From Lachnospiraceae bacterium (GTDB lineage: Bacteria > Bacillota > Clostridia > Lachnospirales > Lachnospiraceae): a stretch of DNA of 64,000 nt. The notes beneath the pieces were generated by a model. It had not been told where the DNA came from, searched no databases, and worked only from the letters and a program-made list of their open reading frames with translations. Positions 54,845 to 63,833 of the stretch are shown piece by piece. Location of the stretch: positions 61,435 through 125,434 of the forward strand of contig JAGAOO010000024.1 in NCBI GenBank assembly GCA_017623675.1, in the 5' to 3' direction. Position 1 is the first letter of the stretch. Each line of letters starts with the position of its first letter. A program made the position numbers and the translations under genes.

Positions 54845-55447
54845 ATGGTTAATTATAGTTTTGACATGGATGATTTAGGTGAAGTATTTGCAACAATTTT
54901 TTCATCGTCAGCACTTGTTACAGTTTTTATTGTGATATTTGCTATTGTTGCCTTATTTGCATTGGCGGTATATATTTTCTCATGTATCGGACTGTACAGA
55001 ATGGCAAAGAAATTAGAATGTGATAAAGCATGGATGGCATGGATTCCATTTGCAAATACCTGGTTGATGTTTAATCTGCCAAGAAATGAATATCGTGTAT
55101 TGGCATTGAATAAGGTAATAGAAAACCGTACCAATGCGTTCTGGATTCATCTTGCCATTCAGTATGGAACCAATACTGTCATCGGTATTTTGTCCGCAAT
55201 ACCAATTATTGGTTATCTGGTAGCTGCAATTTCGCCATTGGTGGGTATTGCTGTAACGGTAGCATATATTTTTATGATTTTTCCGGTTTACAAGGATTTA
55301 TATAAGATGTTCCTGCCGGATAATACGGCACAGACCTATGCGATTGTCAGTATTGTATGCCATTTCTTAGTGCCGATTGTTCCTGCTATTTTAATGTTCG
55401 TTGCATCCGGCAAAGATCCTGTGGAAGTGGTAGATGCATCTTATTAA
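54845..55447 (+). CDS. Unknown integral membrane protein
   Basis: A 200-residue protein with about five hydrophobic segments and a conserved-looking 'CDKAWMAWIPFANTWLMFNLP' stretch after the first. Similar proteins occur as DUF-type membrane proteins in Firmicutes; I cannot assign a role. AGGAGG precedes the ATG. Own leader region of about 110 bases. Confidence 0.65.
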   Translation: MVNYSFDMDDLGEVFATIFSSSALVTVFIVIFAIVALFALAVYIFSCIGLYRMAKKLECDKAWMAWIPFANTWLMFNLPRNEYRVLALNKVIENRTNAFWIHLAIQYGTNTVIGILSAIPIIGYLVAAISPLVGIAVTVAYIFMIFPVYKDLYKMFLPDNTAQTYAIVSIVCHFLVPIVPAILMFVASGKDPVEVVDASY

Positions 55448-55544
55448 GCGGTACCATTGACAAATATAGAGAAAATGGTGTAAAATTCGCAAGAGATAGA
55501 AAGAAAATTCAAGTAAATAAATGAAAAGCGAGGTAATTGATACT

Positions 55545-56405
55545 ATGAAAAAATTAGCATCAAAGATAACCGCTGCCGGTTTGATTGTAGCTGTGGCATT
55601 TACGGCAGTTGGTTGTAATGCAAGCACAAATGCAGGCAGTGTAGTAAAGACCATCGACATTTCTCTGACGGATGAACAGTATGCATTCGGTGTTGATAAG
55701 AACAATGCAGAATTGTTAGAGCAGACAAATGCATATATTGCTCAGGTAAAGGAAGATGGAACTTTAGATGAAATCTGTGATAAGTACTTTGGTGATGGTA
55801 CTCCGGAAGGTATTACATCAGCAAAGCAGGACGATTCCAAGGAGCAGTTAGTTGTTGCAACCAATGCGGAATTCTCACCATTCGAATACAAAGAGGGTGA
55901 TACCTTCTATGGTATTGATATGGAGTTGGCAGCAGGACTTGCAGAATATCTGGATATGGAATTAGTTATCTTAGACGTAGATTTTGAGGCTGTTTGTACG
56001 TACGTTGATACAGGAAAGGCAGATATGGCAATTGCCGGACTGACCATTAATGAAACCAGAAAAGAGAGTGTTAACTTTACTGATTCTTACTATACAGCAT
56101 CTCAGTTACTGATTGTGCCGAGTGAGAACACAGATTTTGATGCCTGTGAAACAGCAGAGGATGTATTGGCTGTAATCGCAGAGCAGGAAAATGGTCGTAT
56201 CGGTGGACAGAGTGGAACAACAGCAGAGTATTTTGTTAAGGGTGATGCTGACTGGGGATTTGACGGTATCAGCAATATGAGCTGGGTAGGTTATACTTCC
56301 GGTTCATTAGCAGTCAATGATATGTTATCCGGTAACATCAATTATGTAATTATTGATGAGGCACCTGCAAATATGATAGTTAAGAAGGTAAATGCAGCAA
56401 ATTAA
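55545..56405 (+). CDS. Amino-acid-binding lipoprotein (SBP_bac_3) with permuted domain order
   Basis: The protein has 286 residues from ATG 55545: signal sequence with T-A-V-G-C lipobox (Cys about residue 24). Residues about 37-80 match the normal C-terminal tail of family-3 substrate-binding proteins (L-T-D-E-Q-Y-A-F-G-V, then the E-L-L-x-x-x-N helix and D-G-T-L-D-E-I-C-D-K-Y-F). The normal N-terminus follows (V-V-A-T-N-A-E-F-S-P-F-E-Y, about 95-107), then the core with 'ADMAIAGLTINETRKESVNF', ending at 'NYVIIDEAPANMIVKK' just before the stop, where the tail would normally begin. This looks like a circular permutation. It feeds the permease and ATPase encoded downstream. Confidence 0.85.
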   Translation: MKKLASKITAAGLIVAVAFTAVGCNASTNAGSVVKTIDISLTDEQYAFGVDKNNAELLEQTNAYIAQVKEDGTLDEICDKYFGDGTPEGITSAKQDDSKEQLVVATNAEFSPFEYKEGDTFYGIDMELAAGLAEYLDMELVILDVDFEAVCTYVDTGKADMAIAGLTINETRKESVNFTDSYYTASQLLIVPSENTDFDACETAEDVLAVIAEQENGRIGGQSGTTAEYFVKGDADWGFDGISNMSWVGYTSGSLAVNDMLSGNINYVIIDEAPANMIVKKVNAAN

Positions 56406-56423
56406 TCTGTTTTGATACAAGTG

Positions 56424-56451
56424 GAAACCTGCCCTATATTTGGCAGGTTTC
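56424..56451 (+). terminator. Hairpin between binding-protein and permease genes
   Basis: A 10-bp perfect stem (56424-56433 with 56442-56451) with weak T-tail. It probably lowers permease/ATPase expression relative to the binding protein by partial termination or mRNA protection. Confidence 0.65.
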
Positions 56452-56478
56452 TTCTCGTATTACTTATGAGGGCAAAAC

Positions 56479-57192
56479 ATGACAATTCAATCGTTAATGA
56501 ATAAATGGAATTTATTTATAGATACATTTCTGAATAAGGGTGGTTACAAGGAAGTAGTGACCGGTTTGATTAATACCCTCATCATTGCACTTGTTGCTTT
56601 GGTGATTGGTATTATAATTGGTACCATTATTGCAGCTATTGAGGTACAGCCAAAGAAGGGTAAGATAATGATGGTGCTGAATAAAATCTGTACCGTCTAT
56701 GTGGCATTTTTCCGAGGAACGCCAATTGTAGTACAGTTGTTGCTGGGATACTTTGTTATTCTGCCATTGCTTGGTTGGAATTTCTCTTCGGTTGTAGTTG
56801 CTATTATGATTATGGGCTTGAACAGTGGTGCTTATGTATCGGAAATTATGCGTTCCGGTATATTGTCTGTGGATATTGGACAGATGGAAGCCGGACGGGC
56901 AATGGGATTAAATTATGGAACTACCATGCGGAAGATTATCATTCCGCAGGCAGTTAAGAATATCCTTCCGACCTTGGGAAATGAGTTGATTTCTCTGGTA
57001 AAGGAGACCTCTGTTGTCAGCTTTATCGGTGTAGTGGATTTATATAAAGCATTCCGTACCATCGGTTCCGGAAATTATGAATATATGATGCCGTTCTTAG
57101 TTATGGCTGTCATTTACATTGTGATTATTCTATTGATAACCTTCGGGTTACGTATGATGGAAAGGGGGCTGCGGGCAAGTGATAAGCGTTAG
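56479..57192 (+). CDS. Polar amino acid ABC transporter permease
   Basis: A 237-residue His/Glu/Gln-type permease (HEQRO family) with five helices. The conserved '[16 protein letters not shown]' and EAA loop '[28 protein letters not shown]' are clear. It partners the binding lipoprotein upstream and the ATPase downstream; its end overlaps the ATPase gene by 14 bases. Confidence 0.92.
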   Translation: MTIQSLMNKWNLFIDTFLNKGGYKEVVTGLINTLIIALVALVIGIIIGTIIAAIEVQPKKGKIMMVLNKICTVYVAFFRGTPIVVQLLLGYFVILPLLGWNFSSVVVAIMIMGLNSGAYVSEIMRSGILSVDIGQMEAGRAMGLNYGTTMRKIIIPQAVKNILPTLGNELISLVKETSVVSFIGVVDLYKAFRTIGSGNYEYMMPFLVMAVIYIVIILLITFGLRMMERGLRASDKR

Positions 57193-58090
57193 AAATGTGT
57201 ATAAGAATTTTGGCGAATTAAAGGTATTAAAGGGTGTCAGCAGCGAAATCCAAAAGGGTGAAAAGGTAGCAATCATCGGACCTTCCGGTAGTGGAAAAAG
57301 TACACTTCTCCGGTGTATGAATCTGTTAGAAGAACCAACCTATGGTGAAATCTGGTTAGATGATAAGCTTCTTACACCGGCAGACCCATATCTGCACCCG
57401 GAAGTAATCGCAGCATCGAAAACCTATCAAAGCATGTATCAGAAAAAGGGAAACAGTAATACAACAGAATTGGATGAGGAAATTATTCGGGAAATCAAGG
57501 AAAAGGACTTACTTCAAAAGCACGAAGGTAAGGAATATAAGGAACGATTAAAGCAGATAGAAAAGGATTGCCGTGTGGATGTGAATCTGGCAAGACAGAG
57601 AGTTGGCATGGTGTTCCAGCATTTTAATCTGTTCAATAACCTGACGGTTATGGAGAATCTGACCATTGCGCCTGTCACCTTGAAATTACAGTCTGTAGAG
57701 GAAGCAACAGAAAAGGCCGGTGAATTATTAAAGCGTATCGGATTGTACGAGAAAAAGGACGAGTATCCAAGCAAGCTTTCCGGTGGACAGAAACAGCGGA
57801 TTGCCATTGTCCGTTCTCTGGTTATGAATCCTGAAGCGATTCTTTTTGATGAGCCGACTTCAGCATTAGACCCTGAAATGGTTGGAGAGGTTCTGGAACT
57901 GATTCGGGAACTGGCAGAGGAAGGAATGACCATGGTTATTGTTACCCACGAAATGGGCTTTGCCAGAGAGGTTGCAACCAGAGTGTTGTTCATGGACGGT
58001 GGAGAGATTAAGGAAGAAAATACGCCGGAGGAATTCTTTGGGAATCCACAGCATCCGAGACTGAAGGAGTTTTTGTCGAAGGTGTTGTAG
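57179..58090 (+). CDS. Amino acid ABC transporter ATPase with an unusual insertion
   Basis: A 303-residue GlnQ-type ATPase with GTG start. Walker [10 protein letters not shown] at about 34-42, signature L-S-G-G-Q-K-Q-R, Walker B 'ILFDEP'. The normal length is about 240; here about 65 residues (roughly 66-135, helical and rich in Lys/Glu) are inserted between the Walker A region and the Q-loop (VFQHFNLF). It is not a frameshift, since the frame continues cleanly. Function of the insertion unknown; it lies where it could contact the permease or a regulator. Confidence 0.9.
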   Translation: MISVRNVYKNFGELKVLKGVSSEIQKGEKVAIIGPSGSGKSTLLRCMNLLEEPTYGEIWLDDKLLTPADPYLHPEVIAASKTYQSMYQKKGNSNTTELDEEIIREIKEKDLLQKHEGKEYKERLKQIEKDCRVDVNLARQRVGMVFQHFNLFNNLTVMENLTIAPVTLKLQSVEEATEKAGELLKRIGLYEKKDEYPSKLSGGQKQRIAIVRSLVMNPEAILFDEPTSALDPEMVGEVLELIRELAEEGMTMVIVTHEMGFAREVATRVLFMDGGEIKEENTPEEFFGNPQHPRLKEFLSKVL

Positions 58091-58103
58091 AAGATGGAGT
58101 TGG

Positions 58104-58146
58104 GAACCGTCATATGCATCATGCATTATGGCGGTTCTTTTTTATA
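58104..58146 (+). terminator. Terminator of the amino acid transporter operon
   Basis: Stem GAACCGTCAT.../...GGCGGTTC (58104-58119 with 58121-58137) followed by eight Ts. Confidence 0.85.
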
Positions 58147-58233
58147 AATTATTTGTACATATGTTTAGGAGTAGGGCTGATAATTGAAACTGAAAAAAGA
58201 ACGCTTGAATAGTCAAATGTTCATTCATAAATA

Positions 58234-58262
58234 TTGCAAATCCCAATGCATTATGGCATAAT
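58234..58262 (+). promoter_or_regulatory. Candidate promoter of the kinase/radical SAM cassette
   Basis: TTGCAA (58234-58239) and CATAAT (58257-58262) with 17-base spacer, about 35 bases before the first gene. Confidence 0.5.
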
Positions 58263-58299
58263 TTTATATAAATATTGACATGAAGCAGGAGAAATTATT

Positions 58300-58887
58300 T
58301 TGAATAGAATTTTTTGCGTTATCGGAAAAAGCGGAGCGGGTAAAGATACATTATATAAAGAAATTTTGTCTAGAGCGACTTCGGACCTGGTTCCAATTAT
58401 ACCATATACGACACGACCTAAAAGAGTGAATGAAACAGATGGATTGAATTATTTTTTTGTTAGCGAAGACCAGATGAATATATTTGAGAAGAACCATCAA
58501 ATAATGGAAAAGCGCCAGTATTCCACCGTTCAAGGGATTTGGAGTTATTTTACATTGAAGTTTGAATTAGAAGATAATAAAGATTATATATTAATTACTA
58601 CTTTAGAAGGTTTGCATAATATTATAGAACAGTATGGTTCAAAAATAGTCCACGTAGTTTATTTATATATAGATGATAAAGAACGTTTAATTCGCTGTAT
58701 CAATCGTGAATCGCAGCAGGCATCTCCTGATTATTTGGAGGTTTGCAGACGATTTATAGCAGATCAGGAAGATTTTTCTGAAGAACATATGAAACAGTTT
58801 GAACATATTCACTATATTAATACTGGCGAAGAATTAGAAAAATGCTTAGTGCAGTGGAATAAAATATATGAAAGAAAGTGTGAATAG
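58300..58887 (+). CDS. Guanylate-kinase-like nucleotide kinase
   Basis: A 195-residue P-loop protein with TTG start at 58300 and CAGGAG upstream. Walker A G-K-S-G-A-G-K-D at residues 9-16; then 'YTTRPKRVNETDG', the GMP-binding-like region, and the lid 'CINRESQQASPDYLEVCRRFIADQEDF'. A related short guanylate kinase is a common neighbour of yaaR-holB in Lachnospiraceae, so the gene may be the native one or a diverged replacement. Base composition is A+T-richer than the flanking genes. It overlaps the radical SAM gene by 20 bases, indicating coupled translation. Confidence 0.8.
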   Translation: MNRIFCVIGKSGAGKDTLYKEILSRATSDLVPIIPYTTRPKRVNETDGLNYFFVSEDQMNIFEKNHQIMEKRQYSTVQGIWSYFTLKFELEDNKDYILITTLEGLHNIIEQYGSKIVHVVYLYIDDKERLIRCINRESQQASPDYLEVCRRFIADQEDFSEEHMKQFEHIHYINTGEELEKCLVQWNKIYERKCE

Positions 58888-59701
58888 TAAATATATTATT
58901 AGGGACAATCGAATTTTTCTTGATATATGCGAAGAAGGTTGCGGTAGCAATTGTGCGTACTGTTATGTTCAAGATAAGAATAAGCCTCAAGTCTTACTAA
59001 GTCAGAAGCAGATATTGTTAATTTGTAATATGGTGAAGGATAAGGTTGATACAAATACTATAATTTCATTGTGCCCGAATACAGAACCATTTAAGTCAAT
59101 AGAGAGTACACAGTTGATTTTGTTCATAATACGTTTTTTCTTGCCACTCGGATGTTATATTCAAATATCTACGAAAGAAAAAATCCCAGAAATGTTTTTA
59201 AAAGAAATAAGTTACATACATGAAAGTAGAATTTTCATAAATGTTTCTATGCCATATATTATAGGTGCGGAAAGAATTGAGCCTAAAGCGGCCCCAGTTA
59301 ATGACAGGTTAGAGAATTTTAAGATGATACAAAGCTATCCAGGGGTGCACTGTTGTTTATATATAAAACCTTTTCAAGTTAAAGATGATGAGGAGCAGAA
59401 ATTATATATTCAATATATTAAAGAATATAATATTAGTGTGGTATGTGTTGGTCCGCAATTTAATGTAAAAATCGAACTACCTTGTACATCATTACATGAC
59501 AGGGTAATAGCAAAGAAATTAATGGAGGAACAATCAGAAAGAATAAATGATTTTATTTTTACATTAAGAGAGTATACAAGTGCTAGAGTATATACTTCTT
59601 CAATATGTTGTATTTATAGTGAAATACATAAGAAGTGCAAGATGGAACTCTATCAATATAATGAAATAATGTGTAAAGATTGTAATCTAAGGAGGAAATA
59701 A
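58868..59701 (+). CDS. Radical SAM family protein
   Basis: A 277-residue protein. The [4Fe-4S] motif C-x3-C-x2-C is at Cys25, Cys29 and Cys32 (C-G-S-N-C-A-Y-C), with a further Cys21. A partial TIM-barrel pattern follows. The C-terminus has extra Cys residues (247, 248, 257, 269, 272; last pair C-x2-C), which could bind a second cluster. It is A+T-rich and overlaps the kinase gene and touches the next gene (TAATG). No substrate can be inferred; radical SAM enzymes modify nucleic acids, peptides or small molecules. Confidence 0.85.
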   Translation: MKESVNSKYIIRDNRIFLDICEEGCGSNCAYCYVQDKNKPQVLLSQKQILLICNMVKDKVDTNTIISLCPNTEPFKSIESTQLILFIIRFFLPLGCYIQISTKEKIPEMFLKEISYIHESRIFINVSMPYIIGAERIEPKAAPVNDRLENFKMIQSYPGVHCCLYIKPFQVKDDEEQKLYIQYIKEYNISVVCVGPQFNVKIELPCTSLHDRVIAKKLMEEQSERINDFIFTLREYTSARVYTSSICCIYSEIHKKCKMELYQYNEIMCKDCNLRRK

Positions 59702-60471
59702 TGCGGAAGATAAGAAACATTTTGGAAAACCAAACGAAATTAGTTAACATAATAGTCGCACTAATAGGATTAGTTCTGGTTCTGATAGCTATTTTGCTTA
59801 ACATAGCAGAGATAGTTAAGACTATTCTTTTGAGTGTTGGTTGCTCATTGATAGCAACGAGTATTGCAACATGGATAACTTCTTTTTATATTATAAGTAA
59901 TAACGAAACGAAAGAGATGATTCATGATTGGAAGCTAAAGCGAATTTTTGAAACAAAAGCAAAAATGAACGAATATTCAAATGAGTATTTAGAAAAAGCA
60001 AAATCCAATATTGATATTGTGGCAATTGGGATGTCTAACTTTTTGAGCCTAAAAAGAGAATTGTTAGAAAAGAAATTATCTCAGAATGTTCAAATTCGTA
60101 TTATATCTTGTGATAATATAGAAATGTTGAAACAACGAGAAAAAGATGAAACGATAGATGGAAATGGTAAAGTAAGTGGAAAAATGAAAAATGAAGTTGA
60201 AGAATTAACCCAATGGGTTAATAAAGCTTCGAAAATTGGAAAAGTTGAAATAAAATATCATTCTACTTACCCGGGCTTTTCATATCTCAGAATTGATGAT
60301 AGTATTTTTTTTGGTCCTAATCTACCCCTATACAAAAGTCAGTTGAATTTAGCGTTTGAATTTTATATAAAGGGAGAAGGAGGAAAGAAGCTGAATGAGT
60401 ATTTTGAAAATTTATGGAATAATGAGAATATGTGTTCCGACGAATTAATATGGAAAGAAGATGAAACATAA
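59701..60471 (+). CDS. Two-TM protein with degenerate PLD-like domain
   Basis: A 256-residue protein starting at the A of the preceding TAA (TAATG). Two N-terminal membrane helices (about residues 14-34 and 40-65) are followed by a cytosolic part. This shows a strand-helix pattern 'NIDIVAIGMSNF...LSQNVQIRIISCD', then 'FSYLRIDDSIFFGPN', as in phospholipase-D-like folds in which the catalytic His of HxK is lost. Strongly A+T-rich, mainly Lys, Asn and Ile codons ending in A/T. The two-TM plus sensor/effector layout resembles effectors of nucleotide-based conflict systems; this is a hypothesis. Confidence 0.6.
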   Translation: MRKIRNILENQTKLVNIIVALIGLVLVLIAILLNIAEIVKTILLSVGCSLIATSIATWITSFYIISNNETKEMIHDWKLKRIFETKAKMNEYSNEYLEKAKSNIDIVAIGMSNFLSLKRELLEKKLSQNVQIRIISCDNIEMLKQREKDETIDGNGKVSGKMKNEVEELTQWVNKASKIGKVEIKYHSTYPGFSYLRIDDSIFFGPNLPLYKSQLNLAFEFYIKGEGGKKLNEYFENLWNNENMCSDELIWKEDET

Positions 60472-60591
60472 AAATTTATTCCTGATTATTATAGATATTT
60501 TGCCAAAAGAGGATATCCATGCTAAAATAGTATTAGCTATTGAAGAACGAATCTTGAACCGATAAAATGATTAGAAGGGAGGACAGGGTAA

Positions 60592-61035
60592 ATGGAAGTA
60601 AAATTAGATGCCATTAATCAATTGACTAAGGTTGATGCATCAGAGGCGGTTAAGAATACCGGAAACGGCGATTTTAAGTTTACCCTTGTCAGCCACATTC
60701 AAGAGGGCGAGCTACAAGCGAAGATGGCTGGTCTGATGCAGGAAATCGAAGAGGAAGGAAAGCGGATTGCCCGTAAGAAGGATATTCGGGACATGAAGCG
60801 GTATCGGGCGAAGATTAAGGAGTTTATGAATGAAGTTACCACGCATTCCTATTCGTTTACCAGAGAGAATTTTCTGGACCGGAAAGGACGGCACAGGGTG
60901 TATGGAATCATTCATTTGATTGATGAGGATTTGGATAAATTAGCGGCCGCCTTAATGGAGGACGAAAAGGATCATCTGGAAATTCTCAGGCTGATTGATG
61001 ATATTCGTGGTATGTTGATTGATATAATAACGTAG
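60592..61035 (+). CDS. yaaR: YaaR family protein (DUF327)
   Basis: A 147-residue DUF327 helical protein, full length for the family ('FKFTLVSHIQEGELQAKMAGLMQEIEEEG' and 'RHRVYGIIHLIDEDLDKLA'). GGGAGGA precedes the ATG. Conserved partner of holB and ricT in Firmicutes; molecular role unknown. The preceding 120 bases hold no gene. Confidence 0.9.
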   Translation: MEVKLDAINQLTKVDASEAVKNTGNGDFKFTLVSHIQEGELQAKMAGLMQEIEEEGKRIARKKDIRDMKRYRAKIKEFMNEVTTHSYSFTRENFLDRKGRHRVYGIIHLIDEDLDKLAAALMEDEKDHLEILRLIDDIRGMLIDIIT

Positions 61036-61061
61036 AAGTTTTTGCAAAGAGGGTGTTGACT

Positions 61062-62072
61062 ATGACAACTTTTAAGGATGTTATCGGACATGAAAGTATT
61101 ATCGGACATTTTAAGAGCAGTATTGAGCAGGGAAAGGTTGCACATGCGTATTTGATACATGGAGAAAAGGGAACCGGAAAGAAGATGTTAGCCGGTTTAT
61201 TTGCCAAGACTTTACAGTGCGAGGCAGGAGGAACGGATCCTTGTGGACAATGCCGTTCCTGTATTCAGTGCGATACCGGTAATCAGCCGGACATCATCTG
61301 GGTGACCCACGAAAAACCGACGGTAATTTCCGTAGACGATATTCGGGAACAGGTGAATAAGGATATTATTGTGCGGCCATACAGTAGCCGCTATAAGATA
61401 TATATTATTCCGGAAAGTGAATTAATGAATCCTCAGGCACAGAATGCCTTATTAAAAACCATTGAGGAACCGCCGGAGTATGCAGTTATCATGTTACTGA
61501 CCAACAATATTGATAAGATGCTGCCGACTATTTTGTCCAGATGTATTACTTTGAATCTGAAGCCGGTAGGAGAGCTGGATATGATGGAGTATTTATCGAA
61601 GATGGGTATTCCAATGGCAAAAGCGAAATTCTGTGTTGGTTTTGCCTTTGGTAATCTGGGAAAAGCGGTACGGCTGGCAACCTCTGAGGAATACAACGAG
61701 ATTAAACAGGACTGTGTTCAGATTCTAAAGAACATTAATAAGATGGAGATTTATGACCTGATTGAATCCGTAAAGAAAATGTCAAAATATAAGCTGGATA
61801 TTTATGATTATATTGACTTAATGATGATGTGGTATCGGGATATTTTGATGCTGAAGGTGTCCGGTTCCCCGGATAAGTTGTTATTTAAAGAAGATTATAG
61901 TACACTAAAACAGCAAGCGAATTACATTTCCTTTGAGGGAATTGAAAATGTGTTAGAAGCTATGGATAAAGCGAAGGTTCGTCTGGAAGCAAATGTGAAT
62001 TTCGATATCGCAATGGAATTGCTGTTATTGACAATAAAGGAGAATCAAAATGGTAGAAGTAATCGGAGTTAG
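61062..62072 (+). CDS. holB: DNA polymerase III subunit delta'
   Basis: The subunit has 336 residues from ATG 61062 (AGAGGG 8 bases upstream; in-frame TTG 61053 is less likely). AAA+ clamp-loader subunit: degenerate P-loop 'GEKGTGKK', zinc cluster C-x2-C-x2-C-x2-C near residue 60-70, and 'LLKTIEEPPEYAVIMLLTNN' sensor region. It belongs to the clamp loader that places the sliding clamp on DNA. Overlaps ricT by 23 bases. Confidence 0.93.
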   Translation: MTTFKDVIGHESIIGHFKSSIEQGKVAHAYLIHGEKGTGKKMLAGLFAKTLQCEAGGTDPCGQCRSCIQCDTGNQPDIIWVTHEKPTVISVDDIREQVNKDIIVRPYSSRYKIYIIPESELMNPQAQNALLKTIEEPPEYAVIMLLTNNIDKMLPTILSRCITLNLKPVGELDMMEYLSKMGIPMAKAKFCVGFAFGNLGKAVRLATSEEYNEIKQDCVQILKNINKMEIYDLIESVKKMSKYKLDIYDYIDLMMMWYRDILMLKVSGSPDKLLFKEDYSTLKQQANYISFEGIENVLEAMDKAKVRLEANVNFDIAMELLLLTIKENQNGRSNRS

Positions 62073-62967
62073 ATTCCGGGATACCGGAAAAATATATTTC
62101 TTTAATCCGCTGAATATTCAAGTAGAGGCGGGGGATTTTGTAATTGTGGAAACCGCCAGAGGAATGGAGTATGGAAAAGTAGTATATGGCAGACGAGAGA
62201 TTGACGAAAAGAAGATGGCAATGCCAATTAAGCCAATCATTCGAAAGGCCACTGAGGCAGACGCGGAGCGAGATAGACGGAATAAGGAAAAATGCAAGGA
62301 AGCATTTAATATTTGTTTGGAAAAAATCGCAAAGCATAAGTTGGAAATGAAGCTGATTGAAGCAGAATATACCTTTGATAATAATAAGGTGTTGTTTTAT
62401 TTTACTGCTGATGGACGAATTGATTTCCGAGAACTGGTTAAGGACTTGGCAGCCGTATTCAAAACTCGAATCGAACTTCGTCAGATTGGCGTGCGGGATG
62501 AAACCAAGATTGTTGGTGGTATCGGTATTTGTGGACGGGAACTGTGCTGTCACAGCTATCTGTCGGATTTTGCACCGGTATCCATTAAGATGGCAAAGGA
62601 ACAGAGTCTTTCTTTGAATCCGACTAAAATATCCGGCGTATGTGGACGTTTGATGTGCTGCTTGAATCATGAGGAAGCAACCTATGAATATTTGAATGAC
62701 CGTATGCCAAACGTAGGTGATTTTGTAAAAACCCCAACCGGACAGAAGGGTGAGGTTACGGCTGTGAATGTGCTTCGCCAGAATGTTAAGGTTTTGGTGA
62801 CCAATGAGTCAGAGGAAAAAGAAATTCTGGAGTATAAGGTGGACGAGCTTCGTTTTAAGCCAAAGAAGCATCGGGATAAAACGAAGGTGACAGCAGAAGA
62901 GATGAAGGAATTGGAAGAACTGGAAAAGCAGGAAAAACAGGAAGGAAAGTCAAAGCTGGATGACTAG
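62050..62967 (+). CDS. ricT: RicT (YaaT), PSP1-domain protein
   Basis: A 305-residue PSP1-C domain protein ('VEVIGVRFRDTGKIYFFNPL', 'GGIGICGRELCC', 'GVCGRLMCCLNHEE'). RicT with YlbF and YmcA forms the Y-complex with Fe-S clusters that controls RNase Y and competence/sporulation. The Cys-rich segments fit cluster binding. Lys/Glu-rich C-terminal tail. Conserved order yaaR-holB-ricT. Confidence 0.93.
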   Translation: MVEVIGVRFRDTGKIYFFNPLNIQVEAGDFVIVETARGMEYGKVVYGRREIDEKKMAMPIKPIIRKATEADAERDRRNKEKCKEAFNICLEKIAKHKLEMKLIEAEYTFDNNKVLFYFTADGRIDFRELVKDLAAVFKTRIELRQIGVRDETKIVGGIGICGRELCCHSYLSDFAPVSIKMAKEQSLSLNPTKISGVCGRLMCCLNHEEATYEYLNDRMPNVGDFVKTPTGQKGEVTAVNVLRQNVKVLVTNESEEKEILEYKVDELRFKPKKHRDKTKVTAEEMKELEELEKQEKQEGKSKLDD

Positions 62968-63072
62968 GCTGAGCGTCGAAGCGGAGATATCTAAACGACA
63001 TACAGCCGAAAAGCCCGTAACGATGCGGTTTTCGTGGCAAGATAAAGTGGATGGACATGATAACGGAGTAGG

Positions 63073-63810
63073 ATGGAAGAAATGAATCAAGAGAACTCGG
63101 TGAAAGATAATATGGAAGCACTGGTGCATGAGGGAGAGCGATTAGACGATTTACAATGCAAAGGCTATCAGATTATCCAAGATCCGAAACGGTTTTGTTT
63201 TGGCATAGATGCGGTGCTGCTTTCTAATTTTGCAAAAGTGAAAGCAGGCAGCAGGGTGTTGGACTTGGGAACGGGAACCGGAATTATTCCTATTCTGCTG
63301 GCAGCAAAGACAGAAGCACAACACATAACCGGATTAGAGATTCAGGAAGCCAGTGCAGAAATGGCTGACCGAAGCGTGAGACTGAATCATTTAGAGGAAC
63401 GAATTGAAATCATACAGGGAGATATTAAGGAAGCCGCAGGATTATTTCCTGCAGCTTCTTTTGATGTCATCACATCCAATCCTCCTTATATGATAAACCA
63501 GCATGGGCTGGAAAATGAATATGAACCAAAAAATATTGCCAGACATGAGATATTGTGTAATCTGGAGGATGTAGTGAAAGCAGCGGCATATCTGGTAAAA
63601 CCCGGGGGCAGTTTCTTTCTAATACATAAGCCATTCCGTCTGGCGGAAATATTTTCTGTGTTAATGCAGTATAAGATGGAACCAAAGCGGATGCGGCTGG
63701 TGCATCCTTATGTGGATAAAGAGCCGAATATGGTTATGATAGAGGCTGTGCGGGGAGGAAAGTCCAGGATTACCATAGAACCGCCGTTGGTGGTGTATGA
63801 GAGGGCATGA
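63073..63810 (+). CDS. trmN6: tRNA1(Val) (adenine37-N6)-methyltransferase (YabB/TrmN6)
   Basis: A 245-residue class I SAM methyltransferase. 'VLDLGTGTGIIPILLA' is the SAM-binding motif I and N-P-P-Y the catalytic motif for adenine N6 methylation. Start at ATG 63073 or 63082 (ribosome-binding site GGAGTAGG suits the latter better). Follows ricT as in Bacillus, though yabA is not seen between them. Confidence 0.9.
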   Translation: MEEMNQENSVKDNMEALVHEGERLDDLQCKGYQIIQDPKRFCFGIDAVLLSNFAKVKAGSRVLDLGTGTGIIPILLAAKTEAQHITGLEIQEASAEMADRSVRLNHLEERIEIIQGDIKEAAGLFPAASFDVITSNPPYMINQHGLENEYEPKNIARHEILCNLEDVVKAAAYLVKPGGSFFLIHKPFRLAEIFSVLMQYKMEPKRMRLVHPYVDKEPNMVMIEAVRGGKSRITIEPPLVVYERA

Positions 63811-63833
63811 TAAATTATGGTTTGCACGTAAGC

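Noticed and set aside
58300-58887. Calling the kinase gene the housekeeping guanylate kinase gmk
   Set aside because: The P-loop has Asp after Lys and the GMP-binding region differs from standard Gmk; specificity is uncertain, so only 'guanylate-kinase-like' is used.
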